Shown: in pieces, positions 38,121 to 51,318 of the stretch
How positions within the stretch are numbered: position 1 is the first letter of the stretch
Layout: every line of letters starts with the position of its first letter
NCBI RefSeq assembly: GCF_037975245.1
Contig: NC_092569.1
Coordinates: 18,023,501-18,087,500 of the forward strand
DNA from: Apostichopus japonicus
Lineage: Eukaryota > Echinodermata > Holothuroidea > Aspidochirotida > Stichopodidae
Length of the DNA: 64,000 bases
Direction: 5' to 3'
The notes under the pieces: model-generated
The model's input: the letters and a program-made list of their open reading frames with translations, nothing else
Told to the model about the DNA's origin: nothing
The model's database searches: none
Position numbers and translations under genes: made by a program

Positions 38121-41100
38121 TCAGGATCGAGGTCGTATCTTCATTTCCGTCGACTGTATGTTGTAATGACCGCCAGGGAAGTTATACCAATAAATGGTAT
38201 AAGATCCAGTGTATGGTCTATTGAGGTCACAATAATAACAATAATAATTGTACCACCATCCGGATTTGTAATAAGAGGCACAGTGATAATAAGAATAACC
38301 ATCGTTGTCACGGTCACGTGTAGAGAATGCTCCTCCATTGTGATAACTATGACCTAGTGCGTTGTAACCTAGATAAGCAAACAGAAAGAAAAGGGTCAAT
38401 GAAAGCATTGTCACTGAATGTATGTATGAAAACTGCAACAAGTATAACTCAATTTTAGTATATGACACGAAGACTGAATGGTTACATCATAGAATCGAGT
38501 GTGTTTTATTTAAATATTAAGACACCCTTTTACAAACAATGGGCAAGTCGTTCACAGGAAATTAAAGTTATTTAAGTTATTTTATTTAGAAGAGCATGTG
38601 TAAAGATTGGCATCAGTTTGTGGGAGTTCAACATGGACCTCATTTACATATTCAAAGAGGGTACACACAGTGAAAGGTTCTTAAAGGTCCTTGTCACCTC
38701 ATTTATTTTACATGTTATAATATTTGTAAAAGAAGTAGTTACAATGTTTTGGATTTTCGTAAATCGGAACTCATTCTTTTAACATGATTTGACCTTATTC
38801 AAATCGAAAGACCTCATTTTAATATCAACCAATTGTTTAATAACTGTTTATATAACTGTGATTCGATGCCTACAATTTTGACTTTCAGACTTTGACTGGA
38901 GTACTTATGTATATATATATAAGGATTCCAAATATTAGCACAATGATTAAAGCTCCACTTGCGGAAAAAATAACCGTTTTATATCTTACGAGGGAGACTT
39001 TTACGTAATATTTGGGCATTATAAGTCTCTCCATTTTTCTTTGTTTTAGATTTGTCATAAAAATTGGAAAGGTATACTTGAAATAATAATGTTCAGTTAC
39101 TTCGATATCTCCCAACTATAACAGAAAAAAAACAGTGTCCCCCCCCCAAAAAAAAACTTGTCTGGTTTACATTATTGGTTGCTAAAAGTAATCGATTTGA
39201 AATTATCGCTACACTATTCTGGAAATTAACTTTCTGAAATAAACGACACATGAGTGTAGAAATTTATATATTTCATGTTATAGCATGTGATAGATTGTTC
39301 AATACAACTGTTCATTCTCGAAGTAATAGACTGACGTTGGTACGAATTACTGTGACGATCGATCATGTATAGTGTAGAAGCCTATTACGTACCATTCGCA
39401 GCCATACATAATCTCGTAAGAGTGAATTAGGTTTGAAATCAAATAAGTATATCGTCTTTCGCCATGTAACTGTTTTCAACTGGTGCGAACTTAAAAGTTG
39501 CTGTTTTTTCGGTTTTTACTGTACTCTGCCTACTACTATATCTTGGTATCTCTCCAAGGACCAGGTAAACACAGCTAAAGACCATAGTCTATGACTCTAA
39601 AATTGAAACATTATCTCTGTGATCTACATGAGATAAGATATTTGGTTATATGTGGGTTTCTTTTCTATGTCGAGGCAAATGAATTGAAGAAAGTTTTCCA
39701 GATCATAGAATATGGTTACGTCTTATGTGTAGTTTAAGTATTTTCAAGGTTTAATTGAACCAGAAAATGAGCACATGATTTTAATATATCTGGACTATCC
39801 GTTCTTGATAGTCATGATAAGTCTATTATAAAATCTAAGTATTTGTAATCTCTAATATAGCACGTTGAAAAATTAGAATTGCTCTGAATAGTTGCCAAGT
39901 GCATCCGTTATGATGATCATATGCACATCAGATTGTAGAATCTACTTGGAGAAAGAAGATAAAATGGAACTCACCTGCTGTACTTGAAGAGTCATAACCA
40001 CTGATACTTAGTCTGAAATTAGTATCCACATTGCCCACGCTGAAGGAGCTATACTTAGCAAAGTGATGTTGCCCAGATTTTGAAACGAAATCAATCCTTA
40101 GCTCATATTGACCTTGGCTCGTCAATGCTGCAAGTTTATCGTTGCCAAGCCAGAAATTGCCGTCGGCAGTTCCGAATCCCTCTCTGTATTCATTCCAATC
40201 TCTGTGAAAACTCAAACTACTGTCAACGCGTCGCTGGAAAACCTGTAATTATAGTAACACAAACAAAAAGTTAGACGCAACAATATATCAACTAATTTTA
40301 TTACATTTTAAGATGCTTGCAATTATCCCAGTTGAGATACCCTCCAAAGTTCATTCAGTTTACATGATTGCGTTGTGATGTGTATAACCCATGGATCTGA
40401 AAGAAGTATCATCATGCATAATACTTCTACTTTAAAAAAAGCAGACCAACGTTCGCAAGCCAAAATAAGTACACTTAAGACAGATGTTCTCTCGACATAC
40501 TGGTGTCAATAAACCAAATTAATATGCAAACAGTCCTATCCTATTTGTTAAGTTGGCTTTAATCGTCACAAACTAATGATAACATAATAATAGTAATAAC
40601 TATTTAAGAAATAATAATAGTAACAATTGTGTTTTCATCAGTGACAAAAGAGAAAGAATACAACTTCCTTTCCTTTCTTATCCTTAAAAATGACAATAAC
40701 AGATACATACCAACCAACCACCTCCATCAGAGACGTCACACAATACTTGAAATGGGTTGCCTGTCCACCCTGCTGGTTGTATAAGTCGAATGCTGTCGGA
40801 GTCCTCTGTACTATATGCTTGGCAGTCTGATGCAGTAGCCCGATCACATTGGACCCCGTCTCCAGTGTATCCTACGTTACAATAACACTGTGATAAGCCT
40901 TGTCGTTCCTCACAGTAACCATTGGGACTGCACCGGTATGTGTCATCACAGCTCAACTGACCGCTGTTGCAGGAACATCGTTTGGTACAAGAAGGGTTCA
41001 CATATACTTCACCTTCCTAACGAGATAAAACGGTACGCCTTGTCAAGTAGATGCAAAATAATAATATCCTTCAATGGGAATACTCAATGTTCCATGTCGA

Positions 41101-44100
41101 GGTATAACGAGCAGTGCAATAGGTGGCATTCATTCATAAAATTAGAGCAGCTGCAGGGTAAAGATTTAACGTTTTTAAAATGTATCATTTCAAGCACCAT
41201 AATAACTGTTTTGTTCCAGCTTTTCTTCTCATTGTAAATTAGTTTGATACGTAAATATTTAGGAATGGTATCTTACCGCTAGGACTACTCCTTGACCGTT
41301 CTCTGCTTCCTCTATGAAACAACTACAATTCTCTCTTGGTACACAGTCTTCCCCGTCCATCAGGAACCCATCGGGACACACGCAAGTGGGTGTGCTAGAG
41401 CATGATTCGGTACATGTAGGATCGGCACATGAACCTTCACATTTACACCTGTTGAGAACCTTGTTGGTGGGACACCACTCGATGCATGGGTCTGGAATAG
41501 GAATAAAGATTAAGTTACGACATCAAAAAGGAAAGCTTTATGCAAAGTGTACAATGATCTATTATCTCAATAACACATCATGTTCATAAATTATCATTTG
41601 ATATTGTATAAAAATGGGAAACATGCTTCACAGCTAAAACGACATATCTAAATAAACCAATGAAATAAATAGCAAACCGCTCTCTGCCCTTACCAGATGA
41701 ACAAAATACATCGATTTATGAAGAAACTAAGTCTGAGCTAAGTGCTTGATAGCAGTGGCCAACAACGTGCTCATGAAAGTAAATTTACATGCTGCAAAAT
41801 GAATATTAAATATTACTACGAGCTCATTCATCTAGAGATACCTTGGTTAATGGCATGGATGTAAGGTTGGTTCAGGTGGGAAGTATATCGTTAGTAAGCG
41901 AAACGTTCCCGCTCTGTATCACACCGCAGATCAAACATATTAATATCATCGAATTATTGAAACATGTGTGAACAGCAAAAATCGCAATATTTTAATTTCA
42001 CTGTTTAACGGTTAGCAAACATATTAAATGTCACTTCGGGCGAGAAACGTGTCCAGTTAAGAAGTGTATTAGTTTAATAACCCACCTGCTGTTCCGGTAT
42101 ACTCTCCGGTGCTAACCAGTTTGTAATGACTGAAGCTGTCACTGATGCGGAAAGTTTCATACGTCACGAAGAATGAACAACCGGATTCTGTAGTTAGATC
42201 CATGCGTAGCTGATATTTCCTCTGATTGGTGATGTAGGATATCTTCTCATTGCCGAGCCAAAATTCATGAGAAAGGAAACCAAAACCGTTTTCATATTCG
42301 TCCCAAGTACGATTGAAGTTGATTGAATTATCCTCTCGTCTCTGTATGACCTGTTGAAATAATTGGAAACATCAAAGTATCAAACTGATTGAATTTTAAG
42401 ATCGTTAGTTATTACCTGTAAGACAAGTGTGAAACAAAAGAAACGCAAAATTATACTGAAACATGGAACAAACAACCTGCAGGAAGAGAAGAATGAGATA
42501 AATTAAATATAAACAAATTAAAATCACTCACAAACCACACCCAATGTATATTGATGCGAATACTATATAAATATTACCAATATATGAGTTGTGTCATCTT
42601 CGCCAATTTAGTATTCTTATTGAAGTCAGGAATATGTGGAAAGTATTAAAACGTATTGGAAAACCATGTAGGAATATAAGTATGGTGCAGACTGCTTTTG
42701 CGAAAGAGCATGACAGATGATTCGACCAACCTCTTTTTGTAAGACATAAATATTGTGTAAAGCTTGCTGAGCCCAATATAACATCAAACTATATATTATT
42801 ACATCATAATAATATGAAAAGTTCTGTAGTATGAGAAATGTATTATTTCAACAAGAATAATTTCAATTGGGGTGACAATTTTGCAATGTAAATACAATAT
42901 TCACAGTATAAAATACAACACCTACCGTCCATCCACCATCACCTAGACTGTTGTTACAAGATACTTCAAAAGGTTCAGGATAGCCGTCTGGTTTGATGAC
43001 GTAAACACCATCGTTTCTAGACGATGGACATTGGCTTAGCACTTCATGGCAGTCTCGTGGATATTCAGCACGTTGGTAGAGGAAAAACGATGACGCTAAA
43101 AGGAAAAAGTAACACAACATAACCATGACTTACATCAAGCTAAGAGGTTTCATAGCTCCGGAGACACTTGTTTGACAACAGAGATCACATAGCCTACCTT
43201 TAGTGTTTACTTTGTCAATGTTCACAACCACTTGCGTCATTTCCTGATCACGTTATAAAAGTTTGGCATGGGCAATTACGAAGATGTGATTTTAAGATCT
43301 AGTTACTATTACTTACTGATCTGTACTATTTCAAACATTTTCCATTTTTTTTTTAAATGAAGTCACTCGTTTTATCTTATATCCCTGAACAATTTGGTAA
43401 GTTAAGCATTTGAATAATACATAGCAAATTAAAAACCTCATTTTAAAGACGATCAATATTTTTTTTAACGAATTTCGTTTCCTATACATCATAATTTTCA
43501 TACACAAAAAGGTACTAAAGTAAACAAATTATCTTTCAAAAATTAAAAGTCTTTGAAGTTATATAGTGCTTATTATACTTACAATTGATATGTTAACAAC
43601 ATATGATATCTTTGAAGATACTTCCCAAACGATTTGTATATCATATACGTTTATAATTGTTTGGAAATTCTCCAAATGTTATTATATAGTTGTATCTTAA
43701 AGACAAACAATATTACTTTCACTCGTCTTTGGAAGTTAGCTTGTGGTTGGGGCAATGGGGAAGGAGAATGGAGAGGGGAGAGGATATACGGGTAAGAAAA
43801 TGCTACAACGTTGTTAACGTTTTGAAATTTTTAATATGATAGAAATTAACATGATAGAAATGCTACAATATTGCTATAACGTTGCTACAACGTTGTTAAC
43901 GTTATGAAGGTGTTAATATGATAGAAGTTAACATAAAACATTTTTAGAATTAACATTCTTCAGAAATTAACATTCTTTGAAATAAAAAGTCTTTGAAGTT
44001 ACATATTGCTTATTATACTCACAAATGTTATGTTAACAAAATATGATATCTTTGAGGATACTTCCCAAACGATTTGTATATCATATACGTTCATAATTGT

Positions 44101-47100
44101 TTGGAAATTCTCCAAATGTTATTATATAGTTTTATCTCAAAGAAAAACAATATTATTTTCACTCGTCTTTGGAGGTTAGCTTGTGGTTGGGGTAAAGGGG
44201 AAGGAGAGGGGAGAAGGGAGAAGAGATAAGGTAAAGAAAATGCTATAACGTTGTTAACGTTTTGAAGTTTTTAATATGATAGAAACACTTACTTAACGTT
44301 TGGTCTCCGTAGTCACTAATGCTCCTTTGACGTTCCGGCTAAAATAAGGTCAAAAATATGTATTAACAATGATCGTCCAATAAGTACAGGGTACAATTAT
44401 ATAGTAAAATATGTCAACGTTACATTTTTCTTATTTTCCATTGTCCTATATTTAGGTTAGTCCAAGTTTTATTTTATTTTCTCATATATCAATTGCAACA
44501 TCACACATAGCTGCTTGTTATTTAAGACAAGTTAGAGAAGAGTTATTGACGCAGTTATGTATCTGTATTAGTAGATAGCCGCCGTTTATTGAATACAAAA
44601 AGAAAAACAATATAGATACGACAAAGTTTGGTTGAGTTGTAGAGGAGTATGACAATAAATATGATAAGCAGTTTTAATTTTTACGTGAATTCAGGTGAAT
44701 ATTGAAGATTAAAAGTTATCCGATAAAGATGTCACTTCTCTCAGTACAAAACGCAAGCGATGAAAGTTTAGGTTTGAGTTTAGCATTGTCTTGAAAACAT
44801 ATTTTGTTTTGTTTTAATATCCCATATATTCAGGTTATTTTTATGCCCATCAATTTCTTCTAGACAATGAACATTTACTATATGCCCATTAGGTATCACG
44901 TTCTTGATATGACTTTTATAGTTTAAAACATTTTTTTTTTAAGGAGACCTATTGGTTAATAAAGATTTGGTTCTAATGTATAAAAACGTTCGATAGAATT
45001 TTTGTAGAAAACATAATTATATCAAAGAACCGTTAGAATCTTCATAATAACATATTTTTCTTGTAAATTGTTTAATTAATTAATTCACATGAAACAAGTT
45101 CATAAAAATACTTTGCAAATTTCACATCTGCATTTTGTTATCGCGAATTTGGATTAAATGGAAATTGTTCTTTGTACTGACAACGAAAAAATGTATAACC
45201 TTTACACACATTAAATGATCGGGATTATTAATAGAGCAAATTCTTTTTTTGATATCATGCAGCTGTTTGGGATAAATCTGAAAAAGATGAAAATTTGTGG
45301 CGACAACGAACTGACAACGACATCAGCAATTAAATCAATTGCCAATTCTTACAACAGCAACGTTTGGATGAGTAAAGTTAGTGTATCTTTTGATTTTCTT
45401 TATTGCCATTGTTCATTTACCTTAACTTAGTATACAACCTAAATATATTATACTAGTTAAGTAGTTAATTAAGTCGACAGCGTATTTAATGTAACGGAAT
45501 TGGAACAATTTTCTTTAATCGACTATGCATCTTTAGAGCTTACGAAACATTCTATGAAAAGGTAGATTAAACATGTTTGACAGCCACCGAGAACGCTTTT
45601 TGATATTACAAAGAACAAAATGTACACAATACGCTAATCGTTTGACGTTTATTGCAGCAGTTTGTTAATCTTTAGTTTTCATCGTTAACTTTAGAGAAGA
45701 AACTACCTCTAAGAAAATGCTATCATTATTCCGTTATTTAACTAAGTATTTTGTAGAATTGTTAACTTAAACATTGTCCTTTAAATTTTGAAAAACGTTG
45801 TCTGGGCATAGACGAAAAAATCAAATTGACAGGCATTTATCAATTATCATGTAACTAAAGTAACTGTTCATGACCTTAAGTTTGACTTAATAATGAGATA
45901 GCAAAATGTATTGTCTTATAACTTAGAGTTGACTTGAAAAAAAATGACTTGAACACTTATTCTAAGTTCAAAAGCAGGCATCCTGCGTAATGACTTTTTC
46001 AATAAAATTGTTCACACAATAATTAAAAAAAATTATTAACTACTTCGATACGTTATCATAATATTTCGACAAGTTTTCTAAGTTCAGGAGTTGACATCCT
46101 GGGCATTGACTTTTTTGCAAAAGACTACAACGGTACATTATCATGATTTTCTAATAAAGTAAATCAAGAAGAATTTGGGTGACAGAATATTAAACTGCGT
46201 TCCCAGAGACAGAAAGGACTATTGTTTTAGAAAGATTGTGTGTTTTACCAAATAAGTGAAACTCAAAGAAAATGGCTCTTTCATATCCACTGGGTGTTTA
46301 TAAGATATAGTTAAAGTTTTCAAGAAGGCAAATGTTCGTCAAAGCTGAATATTCTCAGATATCTATTCAAAATCGCACCGCCTGAATCTTCGATATCTCC
46401 AAATGACGGACAGAAAAAGTACTGTTGTTTTTTGGGTTTTTTTTTACTCGTTAGTAAATGTTAACAAACCAAATATGCGTTGTCAAGATTTCTCTTTTGT
46501 TTAATATTTTGTAACATTTTCATGATGCGAAATAGCGGAATTTAAATATATGTACATCAACATATTAAAACAACGTGTCAGAAGTAGAGTCAAATGTTGT
46601 TTCCTATAATTAGCAGGCGTCTACGAAAAAGTCTAGACTTTTCAAAGTAAAGTCAGTTTATGAGTCGGATCGGGATTTTCAAGATTAAAGACATTTATTG
46701 ATTTAAGCACTTAATCATAACTAATCTAAGTGTAAATATTACAACGTAAGCATTTGGTAAGATAAAATGTTTGTTGTGTAAAAAATGTCGTTAAATAGTA
46801 TTTATTCAGTAACTCTCCCATTGCCATCAAATATAGACATTTAAACAAAAGAAAGGAAAAATAAAAATCTTAGGCTATATGAATTAACATTTTTATTTTA
46901 TGTGGATAAGGGAAATTTAGTTATTAAATGATATATAGATCAACCTTAGATTTCAACTGAAGTAGCCGTAAAGTAGAAAGTCTCGGTTTAGCCGTGTAAA
47001 TGTTAATAAATCAGTAAAGAAGTAGAAAAAAGGGTTGGGGTATTAACGGGTTAGATTATCGGTTGGAGCATTACAGACATACTTTAGTAAGACAAGTATA

Positions 47101-47891
47101 CAATATAGGTCATTGCTTTAACGTTCTAAACCTCTTCAATTCATGTTGCTGTGGTAGATTAGCCTATATAAAAGCAACGATTTTCTATTTATGGTATTTA
47201 TAGGTATATTATTTTAATATTGAATTTTTCTTTCGATTTCCTCCGTGTCTGTCAAAATATAACGTTTCTATAACAACGCCACAAAAAAGCGCAATAATTC
47301 AAGTATATTAAGTACAAATCGCGGCTAACTAAGATACTCAGCATTTTTTTTGTTTTCAACGACAATGTATTTTACTGTTCACAGTGTGTCTATATTTCGC
47401 AGATTAAATTTATATGAATTAATGATATGTACTTCAATTGAAAGAATCCATCTGATGGTTTCTTGAACAGAGTCATTATTATAGAAATTAAGGGAATAAT
47501 GTAAAATATACCCGTTTGGTAAATGTGTTCTATATCTACTGTTTGATTAACTAATAGAAAACTCAATACGCGAAACGATAAATTAACAACCAGTACGTGT
47601 GACTAAATCAAATTCGACTTTATTATTACTGTTAGTTAGCATTTTTGAAGTAATATTGTTAACGCTTAGATAAGTAAATCGCTAACAGAGAATGTAGAAA
47701 GGTTTAACATTGCAGATCGAAAACAATCAATTGAGTACTGCTTAAACATCGAAACGGTACAGATGTTACAACTGAAATGTAAAAGTAAAGGGAAAACTTA
47801 CCCCTCCTTGAGAAGACACGCTGCTGGAAATATAAATGATGAGAAACAGAAAGGTTAAACCTCCACGATGTCTTCTAAACAAGTACAACAT
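38121..47891 (-). CDS. Gene B: complete secreted FBG-TIL-EGF-FBG protein, 535 aa
   Basis: Eight exons on the minus strand: 47802-47891, 44293-44338, 42926-43095, 42086-42350, 41277-41491, 40711-41016, 39975-40242, 38121-38368. They total 1608 nt with no internal stop and consistent GT-AG phases. Domain order: signal peptide (1 to about 27); linker with R33-Q-R-S36; truncated FBG1 (about 57-190), which ends before the calcium loop; TIL domain (C193 to about 250, about 12 Cys); TILa/VWC-like module (about 263-291); EGF repeat (C291-C319, GYTGDGVQC); complete FBG2 (about 326-535) with FWLGNDKLAALTSQ, D472-R-D-N-D476, C483 and GWW. AATAAA lies 15 nt after the stop. TIL/TILa modules are typical of VWF, zonadhesin and FCGBP-type proteins; fused to FBG domains they are unusual. 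Probably extracellular, perhaps an opsonin or matrix protein. The join of exons 4 and 5 is supported by phase only. Confidence 0.82.
43547..44290. repeat. Intron 2 tandem duplication in Gene B
   Basis: Two units about 440 bp apart carry the same landmarks as in Gene A (ACATATGATATCTTTGA, CACTCGTCTTTGGA, GTGGTTGGGG). The unit pair is older than the A/B/C duplication because all three genes share it. Confidence 0.7.
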
Positions 47892-48544
47892 TGTGCAAAG
47901 TTACCTCTTGCAGTATAAAGTTGGAATGAATGTCAAATCTATACTGCTACAATTACGCCCGATACGAAATGACCCGGGATAATACAGTGGTGCTAGGCAA
48001 CCATTCTCATACCGATTCGTTTAGATATATTATTATGATATTAGTATTCCTGTCAGGGGAAGTCGGTGTGGCTCCATGTGGTTTGTGATCATATGTCATG
48101 GCACCATTACAGTACGGTACAAGTTAATACCTTAAAAGGTATTGAAATGATGCAATACCATACGTCATGTTTAGTGTTCATGTCTTGGCATCGTTAAGCT
48201 AAACAATATGACATATAATGACATATTAATAAGTATAAAGCATCGCAAAATTGTAAGTATTGCTGTGGCATAACCAACCAAATTACCGATCGGATTGGTT
48301 TACAAAACCACCCCCCCCCCTCCCTTGCTCCTTGTAATCCCGCCAATACAGTAGGGTGAGGTATAGTAAACTAGCCATAGGAATTTACAATCCATCTGAC
48401 AGGTCAACGATGTCAGATATGATTATTAGATCTCTTTTCTTATTCGAAATCCATATTTGATCGTTATATATGTGACGTATTTAAGCTCAAATCAGTAGCG
48501 ATTCTCTCGGTAATAATTCCCTCATTGATGATTCTTAACTTGAA

Positions 48545-48603
<59 letters not shown>

Positions 48604-49685
48604 TATATCAACAAGATTCTGAAAGCATCAACTACATAATGAATCCACTGGGCAGCCCAAGCGGAAACACAAGTTTGTTTGCTTTTAGCGCCTTCTATTT
48701 CCTTTTCTTTTTCTTCTCCTTTCCGTGTTTGTCATTATATTTGGAGGCTGTATAAATGTGTATAGTGGTGAAGGTACAACGTGCAATGTTTATCTTAGGT
48801 AGCAACGACACTCCAATACACAAGAACCACTGCATGGTGTTTTGAAACTTGGGATTGAGTTCTCAGTATTCCTTTTCCGTTGCAAAAGAGCTTCTAGGAC
48901 AGCATTCTTGCGTCGATTTCGTCGAACTGTATGTCCATACTACCTGTTGATAAAATCCCATACAGCAAGCTCACGGTTCACCGACTTAAAGAATCATGTT
49001 TTCTTCAAAAGAATTATGATATTCTCCTCCCCCCAACCCCCAACCCCCACCGCAACCCAGCACCAAACAAACAATAACATTTTGCATACGTTTAAGAAGT
49101 TGACCAATGAGTGACAGCGCGCCATTTCTTGAACTTGAAAGGGGCTTTGAATGACCTTGTCATAAACTTCTGTCAAGTGGAACAGTTTACGCGATTCCCG
49201 AATATGTTTTATGTTTCTTTTAGTAACTTTTTGCATTGTTAGATCATTCAGCAAAATGAAAAAAAAAAGAACAATTAAGAAGGAAAAGAAAGCAGAAATA
49301 TTAAATTTTGCGTCTAACTATGAGTACGTACATCTGTAAATGTAGTACAATACATTAAATTAATGATATATGTATGTTTTTTTTTTAATAAAACATGTGG
49401 TGCATGTTCAAGCACCTTAGTTAAGTTTTGTGTACCTCCCTGCTTGTTGCTTAATCTCAGTTTCCGTTAAGTGTGAAATCAAGGACGTCATCCAACCGTA
49501 ACCTATTAACTCAGTTTTAAATCTTTTCCAGCAAATATTGTGCAAAATCCATAAATTCGTGCTCCTTAAAGACACTGTACATATATTTTCCACGTCGAGC
49601 TACAGTCTTTATACCCTGTTGCAAACCAGACACTTCTCAAGTCCTCTTTTCTCTAAGTGTCCATTCCCGTTACTTCCATTTCCAG
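47892..49685. other. 5' flank of Gene B (duplicate of Gene A flank)
   Basis: It aligns with 8374-10812 but is shorter. It contains a C-rich run near 48310, the TA microsatellite 48548-48599 and a CCCCCAACCCCC tract near 49030. No gene is supported. Confidence 0.5.
48548..48599. repeat. TA microsatellite specific to block B
   Basis: About 26 TA units lie where block A reads TTAACTTGATATTTCCC, so the expansion happened in B only. Confidence 0.9.
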
Positions 49686-50600
49686 TTTATTATCTTTATA
49701 AGAGCAGAGGTAAATATTTCAGCACCCATGACAGAGATACTGACGGATTTCACGCAAATTGCGTCGTTCAAGTCTCAATGTGTGTTTGCCAAATTTATAT
49801 TTCGACTTTTCCAGCTTACTGCTTTAAAAGCGCAGTTAAATGACACCGTCCTTTGCAAGTTTTATATTAATATTCATTATTTTTATCGAGTTATCTGTCG
49901 TTAAACATTTTGAGCTGAATAAAATTCGCCAGATTTTCTAACGAGCCCGTAGATTCTACAAATTTGAATCAACATGTTCAAGCCCCGCCCGACAGACCAT
50001 GCGTGAATTAAATCTCTCTCTGTTTTGTTTACGACCGTAAGGCTCAGGACTTACTTTCACTTTCGTGGCTATCCAGTGTTGAATAGTGTATTTATTACGG
50101 TCTTACCGATGTAGCTTGTAAAATTATTTCCTTCCATACAATGAATGAACAGGTGTTTTCAGACTTTCCCTCCGTGTAATTGGGTAAAAAAGAGGACGAT
50201 ACGAGTATATATTGGTTACATTTGTGTAATGAACATGCTAATATGGGCGGTCACAGAGATCTTACGGTAAATCAATCGCGCCATAAGGGCAACAGAAAAT
50301 AATTTGTTTCTTTCGAATGCCACAGCTTTGCTCCATTAAGCCACCTAGTCAGAGTGCATTTAGAATAAGAAATATTGAGTATGCTGCGGAAGTTTGTTTT
50401 CCGAAATTCATCTGCAAACACGTATTGTATTGAGACTTTAAGCACCGAAGTGGCTGGTGGCACTTGATACACAATGTACAAATTGTTAAGGGGCACGATT
50501 TAACCATTTTCGGTACAGCAGTAGCTGTAAAGCTGTGTTCACGAATAATAACCTAAATGGATACTACAATGGAGACAAAATAGGAAAATAACTAAATACA
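49686..50600 (+). pseudogene. Orphan FBG terminal-exon relic 2, split by a transposon
   Basis: After TTTCCAG the phase-1 frame gives YYLYKSRGKYFSTHDRDTDG and NCVV, aligning base for base in length with the start of Gene F exon 6. At 49770 it is interrupted by a 667-bp element (49771-50437). It resumes at 50438 with KHRSGWWH and ends, frame-shifted, in a stretch reading LNGYYNGDKIGK, equivalent to LNGDYNGVGGEN of Gene F. It is the duplicate of relic 1 at 10813. It retains more of the exon 3' half than relic 1, but it has both the insertion and frame damage, so it cannot be functional. Confidence 0.65.
49771..50437. mobile_element. 667-bp non-autonomous DNA transposon with TTAA-type target site
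   Basis: The segment begins AGTCTCAAT and ends ATTGAGACT, a perfect 9-bp inverted repeat. It is flanked by TTCA on the left (49767-49770) and TTAA on the right (50438-50441). The related uninterrupted relic at 10.9 kb reads CCGTTAAGCACC across the site, showing TTAA as the empty target. TTAA duplication is typical of piggyBac-type elements and TTAA MITEs. No transposase frame is visible, so it is likely non-autonomous. The left target copy carries one change, and the insertion came after the A/B block duplication or was lost from A. Confidence 0.6.
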
Positions 50601-50657
50601 AAAAAGAACCCAGTTCGCTGAATTATCCCGGTTCCGACTCCTGGCATTTCATATCAG
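50553..50657 (+). repeat. Direct repeat, left copy (105 bp)
   Basis: CTAAATGG...TTTCATATCAG, about 90% matching the copy at 51211-51318. It includes the tail of relic 2. Confidence 0.75.
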
Positions 50658-51210
50658 CATGATGCAGCATGTTACTTTAAAGGTTTGCTACGCTAATTGC
50701 TGTTATGCACGTCTTACGTGGTTATGTATTATTATGCTAATTTGTAAACGTAGAGAACAATCAGTGCAGTTCCAAGATATGGTCGAGTAACCTTCCAGAA
50801 TGTTATATAAATTAGTTTGCAAGGAGTGGCTCGCTCTCTTCTCCCAGTGACAGCAGCCTGTACGTCGTCTTGTCGAAACAGCCATGAAGTCTGCCTAGCA
50901 CTAACAAAAACCCACCTTTAGGTTCCGGCCTTTCTTCACCAGGCCAACCAATCTGTGTGTAACTCTGTCTAGATTCTCTTTTGTATACCACCATGTTCCT
51001 GTTTTCTTCTGTACTGTTATTTACCTGACATGGTCCTGTTCTCTTCCGGAACTGTTATTTACATAAAGCACCTCTCTGAAGCTTCCAGACCCCCCCCCTA
51101 CCCATGTTACTTGATCGAACACCGACTTCCCTGGGATGTGACACCCGACGAAGAGCCCAGCGGTAGCCGAGGTACCTTCACGCGTTAAGCTAACTTTAAG
51201 TATACCGGTA
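50658..51210. other. 553-bp segment between the direct repeats, LTR-like features
   Basis: It contains TTATATAAATTAG (about 50802), two adjacent copies of a roughly 40-bp unit (CTGTTATTTAC near 51013 and 51053), and a GC-richer 3' part. A solo LTR or another inserted repeat is possible, but no TG...CA ends or short target duplication were confirmed. Confidence 0.3.
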
Positions 51211-51318
51211 CTAAATGGAGACTACAATGGAGGCAAAATAGGAAAATAGCTAAATACAAAAAAAAGGGAACCGGATTGCTGAATTATCCCGGTGCCGACT
51301 CCTGGCATTTCATATCAG
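51211..51318 (+). repeat. Direct repeat, right copy (108 bp)
   Basis: This repeats the relic 2 tail and following sequence 658 bp downstream, sharing TGAATTATCCCGG and GACTCCTGGCATTTCATATC. Confidence 0.75.

Larger units (their letters stand above)
39515..50540. repeat. Segmental duplication, block B
   Basis: Block B matches block A from its first base (TACTCTGCCTACT at about 39522) through the relic exon near 50.5 kb. B-only events include the TA microsatellite at 48548-48599, the 667-bp TTAA element and a C-rich run near 48310. Similarity across introns and intergenic DNA shows a recent duplication or homogenisation event. Confidence 0.8.
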
